From Edaphobacter sp. (GTDB taxonomy: Bacteria; Acidobacteriota; Terriglobia; Terriglobales; Acidobacteriaceae), in assembly GCF_028283685.1 (NCBI RefSeq), contig NZ_JAPWKF010000001.1, positions 372,001 to 436,000 on the forward strand: a DNA stretch of 64,000 bases, given 5' to 3'. Of the stretch, positions 59,607 through 64,000 are shown piece after piece (positions within the stretch are counted from its first letter, which is position 1; each line of letters opens with the position of its first letter). The notes under the pieces were generated by a model. The model was not told the origin of the DNA and did no database searches. It was given only the letters and a program-made list of their open reading frames with translations. The position numbers and the translations under genes were made by a program.

Positions 59607-61187
59607 GTGAAGTTTATCGGTGCAACGCTTTTGCTACTTCCTGTTCTGGCCGTGGGCATCTGCCCCGGCCAGACCTCTTTGACTCCAGAAAAGCAGGCTC
59701 TCGCTCAGAACGTAGAAAAAAATGCCAAGCTGGCTCAGGTGATGGTTGATACCGTCTTTTCATTCGGTGAGCTGGGTTTTCAGGAAGTTGAAACATCGAA
59801 ATATCTCACAGGCATTCTCGAGAAGAACGGCTTTAAGATTGATCGCGGTATCGCAGGAATACCAACAGCCTGGATGGCAACCTGGGGCGAAGGTAAACCG
59901 GTAATCGCGTTAGGCTCTGACATTGATTGCATTCCCCAGGCATCCCAGAAGCCTGGCGTGGCGTGGCATGATCCGATCGTTCCAGGCGCACCAGGCCATG
60001 GTGAGGGCCATAACTCCGGCGAACCGTTGAATATCCTTGCGGCGCTCGCAGTAAAAGACATGATGGTCAAGAATCATTTGCATGGAACCATCAAGATATG
60101 GCCGGGTGTTGCGGAAGAGCTCCTGGGGACCAAGGCTTACTACGTTCGCAGCGGCTACTTCAAAGATGTCGACGCAGTGCTGTTTGCACATGTCGCGACA
60201 AACCTCGGGACATCATGGGGCGAAAGCGGCATGACTGGCCTCATCTCGGTGCAATACAACTTTCACGGAGAAAGCGCTCACGCCGCAGCAGCGCCCTGGA
60301 GGGGCAAGTCTGCCCTCGATGCTGTTGAATTGATGGACACCGGCTGGAACTTTCACCGCGAACATCTGCGTCCGCAACAGCGCTCGCATTATGTGATCTC
60401 AAATGGAGGCGACCAGCCGAACGTGGTTCCGCCGAATGCTTCAGTCTGGTATTACTTTCGAGAGCTCGACTATGAGCACATCAAGGGGCTCTGGAACGAT
60501 GGCGATCGCATGGCGACAGGAGCCGCAACGATGACTCAGACGACGTGGGATGCTACCGTTCTTGGATCGGCGTGGCCTGGATACTTTAGCAAACCCATAG
60601 CTGACGATCTGAACGCTAACGCTATAGCCGTCGGGATGCCGCAGTGGTCTGATGACGATCAAGCCCTCGCGAAAGCAGTACAGAAAGAGCTAGGCGTGCC
60701 TCAGGTCGGCCTCGATACCGAGGTGAAAACCCCGGGCGCCCCTAGTCCAAATGCCGCCATGGGAGGAGCCTCGGATGATATCGGCGATATCTCCTGGAAT
60801 GCGCCCACAATTGTTTTGCGTTATCCGGCCAACATTCCCAATCTTCCAGGACATAACTGGTCCAATGCAATCGCCATGGCAACTCCCATTGCTCATAAGG
60901 GAGTTATCTCTGGAGCAAAGGTGCAAGCCATGACGCTCTATGACCTGATGACGCATCCCGAATTACTGGCTGCCGCGAAAGACTATTTTGCCAATGTAGA
61001 GACAAAAGACGCGAAGTACCAGCCACTGGTGCGGCCACAGGACAAGCCTGCAATATGGATGAACAAGACAACCATGGAAAAATATCGTCCCGAGATGCAG
61101 AAGTATTATTACGACTCAGCGAAGTATGGAACCTATCTCGAGCAGCTCGGCATCAAGTATCCAACACTTACAAAGCCTACTAATTAG
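59607..61187 (+). CDS. Exported AbgB-like amidohydrolase (M20D family)
   Basis: 526 residues. GTG start at 59607 with GGGAGAA nearby and a signal sequence (FIGATLLLLPVLAVGICPG). M20D landmarks: VIALGSDIDCIP, HDPIVPGAPGHGEGHNSGEP (metal ligands including the GHNS motif), KIWPGVAEELLGTKAYYV (catalytic Glu pair), GESAHAAAAPWRGKSALDAV, and ending HNWSNAIAMATPIAHKGV. Closest in pattern to p-aminobenzoyl-glutamate hydrolase subunit B-type enzymes that cut amide-linked amino acids. It starts 30 bases after the receptor gene and likely shares its transcript, fitting processing of a captured peptide-like molecule. Confidence 0.9.
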   Translation: MKFIGATLLLLPVLAVGICPGQTSLTPEKQALAQNVEKNAKLAQVMVDTVFSFGELGFQEVETSKYLTGILEKNGFKIDRGIAGIPTAWMATWGEGKPVIALGSDIDCIPQASQKPGVAWHDPIVPGAPGHGEGHNSGEPLNILAALAVKDMMVKNHLHGTIKIWPGVAEELLGTKAYYVRSGYFKDVDAVLFAHVATNLGTSWGESGMTGLISVQYNFHGESAHAAAAPWRGKSALDAVELMDTGWNFHREHLRPQQRSHYVISNGGDQPNVVPPNASVWYYFRELDYEHIKGLWNDGDRMATGAATMTQTTWDATVLGSAWPGYFSKPIADDLNANAIAVGMPQWSDDDQALAKAVQKELGVPQVGLDTEVKTPGAPSPNAAMGGASDDIGDISWNAPTIVLRYPANIPNLPGHNWSNAIAMATPIAHKGVISGAKVQAMTLYDLMTHPELLAAAKDYFANVETKDAKYQPLVRPQDKPAIWMNKTTMEKYRPEMQKYYYDSAKYGTYLEQLGIKYPTLTKPTN

Positions 61188-61189
61188 TC

Positions 61190-61226
61190 AAAGGCGTGGT
61201 GGTAAAAGATCTGTCACCGCGCCTTT
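61190..61226. terminator. Bidirectional terminator
   Basis: AAAGGCGTGGTG (61190-61201) pairs with CACCGCGCCTTT (61215-61226) with one G-U wobble, 13-base loop. It sits between the convergent hydrolase and permease genes. Confidence 0.8.
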
Positions 61227-61248
61227 CATCGTTTGGCTGGAGTTGAAT

Positions 61249-62745
61249 TCATTCATAACGCAATGACGTCATCGGACTAACCCGGGACGCTTCTCGCGCG
61301 GGATAGTAACCGAAGAGAATTCCGACAGCAGCAGAGATACCGAAGGAGAGCACGACGGCCAAGATGGAGATGCTAGTCGACCACTGAATCATTCTTGTAA
61401 TGATCCAGGAGAGCATAATACCCATGACGATCCCGAGAAGTCCTCCTGTCAAACTGAGCGTCACCGCCTCCATAAGAAATTGCTGCATGACCTCGCTGGA
61501 GCGCGCTCCAACAGCGCGACGAATTCCAATCTCCCGCGTGCGCTCTGTTACGGACAGCAACATAATGTTCATGATGCCGATGCCACCGACGATCAGAGAG
61601 ACTGAAGCGATACTTGCCAACAGCGCTGTCATCGTTCGGCTTGCTCGGTCCAGCGTCTTCCCTAGCTGTTCCAGCGTTACCTTATCTAAATTATTGACGT
61701 TCCCTGTAACAGCCCGCGCAATATCAGTTCGCATGCCCCCCTTCGCGAGCGACTTTCTCGCCTGACTCGATACGATAAAATCCTCGGCTGCATTGGGAGC
61801 AATCTGATGACGCTCCCGTAGGAGCACCATAATCGCCTTGGTGACACGATTGACTTCGCCCGTGGATGCCGTAGAGATTGTGATCGTGGCAAGGCTCTTC
61901 CGCTGGAGAATATGCTGTCCAGTGGTCACGGGGATGTACACCGCATCAAATTGGTCGTCTCCTGGGGCCGCCGGTACCATCCAGCTACCGCTCCCGACGA
62001 CACCAATAACCTTGAATGTTGCCTTATGAAATAAGACTTCTTTCCCAATAGGGTCAGTCTTACCGAAGAGCTTTTCACTCACAATGCTGCCGAGTACGAT
62101 CACGGGCTTAGCTTGATCAATATCCGACTCACTGAAAAACTTCCCTTTGGCGAAGATCCACGATCGCCGTATCCGTGGCAAGTCGGCTCCCTCACCATGC
62201 AGTCTCGTAAACCACGTGCGGTCGCCGGCCGTCACTAGCTCGTTCTCCGCCACTCCCGCAGAGACATATTGCACTCCCTGCAGCTTCGTGACAGCATCAG
62301 CGTCAGCGAGCGTCAACTTATCGGAGGCTCCGAGACCTGCTGCATTTTCTCCACGCTGGGCCAGGCCCATTGTTGGGTTCGTCCCGGGTTGCCAGACGTA
62401 GTGGAGATAAAATTGAGGTCTGGGCAGAGAGCGCAATTCCATCGTCTGAATGTGTGCTTTATCGTGCTCGGGTCTGTAGGCTGCGGGCTCTTCCGCTTCT
62501 CCCTGGCTTGTCCACTGCTGCTGCATCTTGTAGTTCCCGGACGTGACGACGATGACATTCATACCGGCTGCGCGGACCTGGTCCTGGATCGCAGACTGGG
62601 CTCCCGCCCCTAATCCGATCATGGTGAGCACCGTAGCCACGCCGATGGTCATGCCGACCATGGTCAGAATCGTCTGCAACCTATTTCGGCGCAGCGAACG
62701 CCATGCGATCGAAGTGCTCTTCTGGATGGACGAGATCTCTGTCAC
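61249..62745 (-). CDS. MacB-type ABC transporter permease
   Basis: 498 residues with the single MacB/FtsX layout: N-terminal helix (LRRNRLQTILTMVGMTIGVATVLTMIGLG), a large periplasmic core domain (about 45-340), then three helices: [46 protein letters not shown] begins the FtsX domain, ending PAREASRVSPMTSLRYE. Its ATPase is not in this window. The start at 62745 is 3 bases from the end of a second permease gene upstream, so they form an operon of paired permeases. Function: mechanotransmission export of peptides or antibiotics, inferred from the family. Confidence 0.92.
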   Translation of the reverse strand: MTEISSIQKSTSIAWRSLRRNRLQTILTMVGMTIGVATVLTMIGLGAGAQSAIQDQVRAAGMNVIVVTSGNYKMQQQWTSQGEAEEPAAYRPEHDKAHIQTMELRSLPRPQFYLHYVWQPGTNPTMGLAQRGENAAGLGASDKLTLADADAVTKLQGVQYVSAGVAENELVTAGDRTWFTRLHGEGADLPRIRRSWIFAKGKFFSESDIDQAKPVIVLGSIVSEKLFGKTDPIGKEVLFHKATFKVIGVVGSGSWMVPAAPGDDQFDAVYIPVTTGQHILQRKSLATITISTASTGEVNRVTKAIMVLLRERHQIAPNAAEDFIVSSQARKSLAKGGMRTDIARAVTGNVNNLDKVTLEQLGKTLDRASRTMTALLASIASVSLIVGGIGIMNIMLLSVTERTREIGIRRAVGARSSEVMQQFLMEAVTLSLTGGLLGIVMGIMLSWIITRMIQWSTSISILAVVLSFGISAAVGILFGYYPAREASRVSPMTSLRYE

Positions 62746-62748
62746 GTT

Positions 62749-64000
62749 CTACTCAAAACGCAGTGCTTCGATAGGGTTAAGCTTTGCTGCACGACGAGCA
62801 GGATAAAAACCAAAAAAGACTCCTGTTGCGGCAGAGATTCCAAATGCAAGAGCAACAGCCTGAGGGGACACGGTCGCATCCCAATCAAGCGTTTTGGTGA
62901 TAGCAAAGGATGCAAGAAAGCCCAGTATGATGCCGAGCACACCGCCAGCCATCCCCAGCGTGACAGCTTCAACGAGAAACTGCATCAGCACGTCATAAGA
63001 ACGCGCGCCTACGGCTCTTCGGATGCCAATCTCACGTGTGCGTTCTGTTACAGAGACCAACATAATATTCATAATTCCAATTCCACCAACAATGAGCGAA
63101 ATCGTTGCGATGGCCGCCAGCAAGGCCGTCATCGTCTGCCCCGCGCGGCTTAGCGTGCCGGACATCTCCTGTAAATTGACCTGATCCATCTGCGGCATGT
63201 TCGCCAGGATGAATGCGGCAACAGAAGTATTAAGTCCCTTTGTCAGAGCTTCGGAGGCCTGCGTCTTAACAGTGAAGTCATCAGGTGTTGCGCCAGCCAT
63301 AGAACCACCTTGAAGACCGCCAAGACCTGCAGGCGCACTTGAATGGCGAGCTGTATCAAGGTGATGTCTCGACCGCAGGACCGGGATGACGTCCGTTGCG
63401 ACCTGTGAAGAATTACCCGCCTGGTCCGCGGAGACCATGATGTTTGAAAGATAGCTCACACCCAGCAGTTTTTGCAGTTTGGTGTATGGCACAACCGCCA
63501 TCTGAGACTGCTCTTCGTCGCTGGTGCTGAACACGCCCCTGACCTTGAAGATCTCACCGTGAATCTCTATCTCTTCCCCAATCGGATTTGAGTCCGGGAA
63601 GAGTGTGTCGCGAAGTGCAGCTCCTATTACGGCAACATTCTCGGCAGAGTCTACGGAGGACTGCTTGAAAAACTTCCCTTTCTCAAAGCCCCAGTCATAC
63701 ATCTCGGCATACTCTGAACCGACACCATAGATTTGCGTGTAACTCCTGTCACCGCCACCAGCCACCCAGCCGCGCATGCGAGATACGGGCGATACGTGTG
63801 CCACGCCACTGACCGCACGCACGGCATCGGCATCCTCGGTGGTCAATGTTGTCGCAGAACCAAGCCCCGTCGCGATCTTTGATTCTTCCCCGCCACGAGT
63901 AAAGTTGCCTGCACGAATATTGATGAGAGTCGTACCCGCGGATTTTACGTCCTTAGATACACTCTGCTGTGCACCGGTTCCAAGGGCGAACATCGTCAAC
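62749..64000 (-). CDS. MacB-type ABC transporter permease, cut by window edge
   Basis: At least 416 residues; the N-terminus lies beyond position 64000. Present are the end of the first helix region ([16 protein letters not shown]), the periplasmic core ([40 protein letters not shown]), and the C-terminal FtsX domain with [40 protein letters not shown] and [18 protein letters not shown]. It is a paralogue of the next gene downstream. The complete gene and any ATPase should lie just to the right. Confidence 0.9.
   Translation of the reverse strand, partial: LTMFALGTGAQQSVSKDVKSAGTTLINIRAGNFTRGGEESKIATGLGSATTLTTEDADAVRAVSGVAHVSPVSRMRGWVAGGGDRSYTQIYGVGSEYAEMYDWGFEKGKFFKQSSVDSAENVAVIGAALRDTLFPDSNPIGEEIEIHGEIFKVRGVFSTSDEEQSQMAVVPYTKLQKLLGVSYLSNIMVSADQAGNSSQVATDVIPVLRSRHHLDTARHSSAPAGLGGLQGGSMAGATPDDFTVKTQASEALTKGLNTSVAAFILANMPQMDQVNLQEMSGTLSRAGQTMTALLAAIATISLIVGGIGIMNIMLVSVTERTREIGIRRAVGARSYDVLMQFLVEAVTLGMAGGVLGIILGFLASFAITKTLDWDATVSPQAVALAFGISAATGVFFGFYPARRAAKLNPIEALRFE

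Overview
The window reads as chromosome from an acidobacterium of the Terriglobia/Acidobacteriaceae type. This is inferred from gene families, not from a marker gene. The signs are a PadR regulator coupled to an ADOP-type orphan FtsX/MacB permease, an Oar-like TonB-dependent receptor with an N-terminal carboxypeptidase-regulatory domain, paired secreted carboxypeptidase-regulatory-like proteins, a PEP-CTERM protein, and intergenic hairpin repeats. GTG and TTG starts are common. The genus cannot be fixed from the sequence.

Layout. Positions 1-28 kb are GC-rich and mostly core functions: a small Cys/His protein, a reductase-like protein, a truncated globin, ffh, adjacent xerD-xerC, a PAS histidine kinase, a rhodanese, an NtrC-like regulator/NtrB-like kinase/lipoprotein operon, secA, a DedA-rhodanese fusion, a RidA-like protein, an MFS pump with its MarR regulator, an M20 dipeptidase with mobA, an MlaF-like ATPase, an exopolysaccharide-initiating sugar transferase, nadE and a DsbA-like oxidoreductase. 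Positions 28-46 kb are accessory: a purine permease, a cupin, an amidohydrolase, a GH-A-like glycosidase, then metallophosphoesterase, DinB, PadR-ADOP, an unknown secreted protein, serine hydrolase, AraC/aldo-keto reductase and Tat-like cupin genes. Several of their intergenic gaps carry a degenerate repeat. A decayed ISNCY-type element closes this stretch. Positions 46.7-52.8 kb hold two coupled secreted proteins, tRNA-Ser(GGA) with a tyrosine-integrase fragment beside it, and a PEP-CTERM gene behind a sigma-54-type promoter. Positions 52.9-64 kb hold a coherent envelope set: a lipoprotein M20 peptidase, a DUF885 peptidase, an Oar/TonB receptor, an AbgB-like amidohydrolase and two MacB-type permeases, the last cut by the window edge.

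How parts fit. The sigma-54 activator and kinase (8.5-11.9 kb) are possible partners for the promoter at 51.4 kb. The right-hand peptidase/receptor/permease set looks like a peptide uptake-and-processing or peptide-resistance locus. Four genes (GIY-YIG, DUF985 cupin, DUF885 peptidase, Oar receptor) are each broken by one single-base shift and are otherwise intact. This means either recent pseudogenes or indel errors in the sequence.
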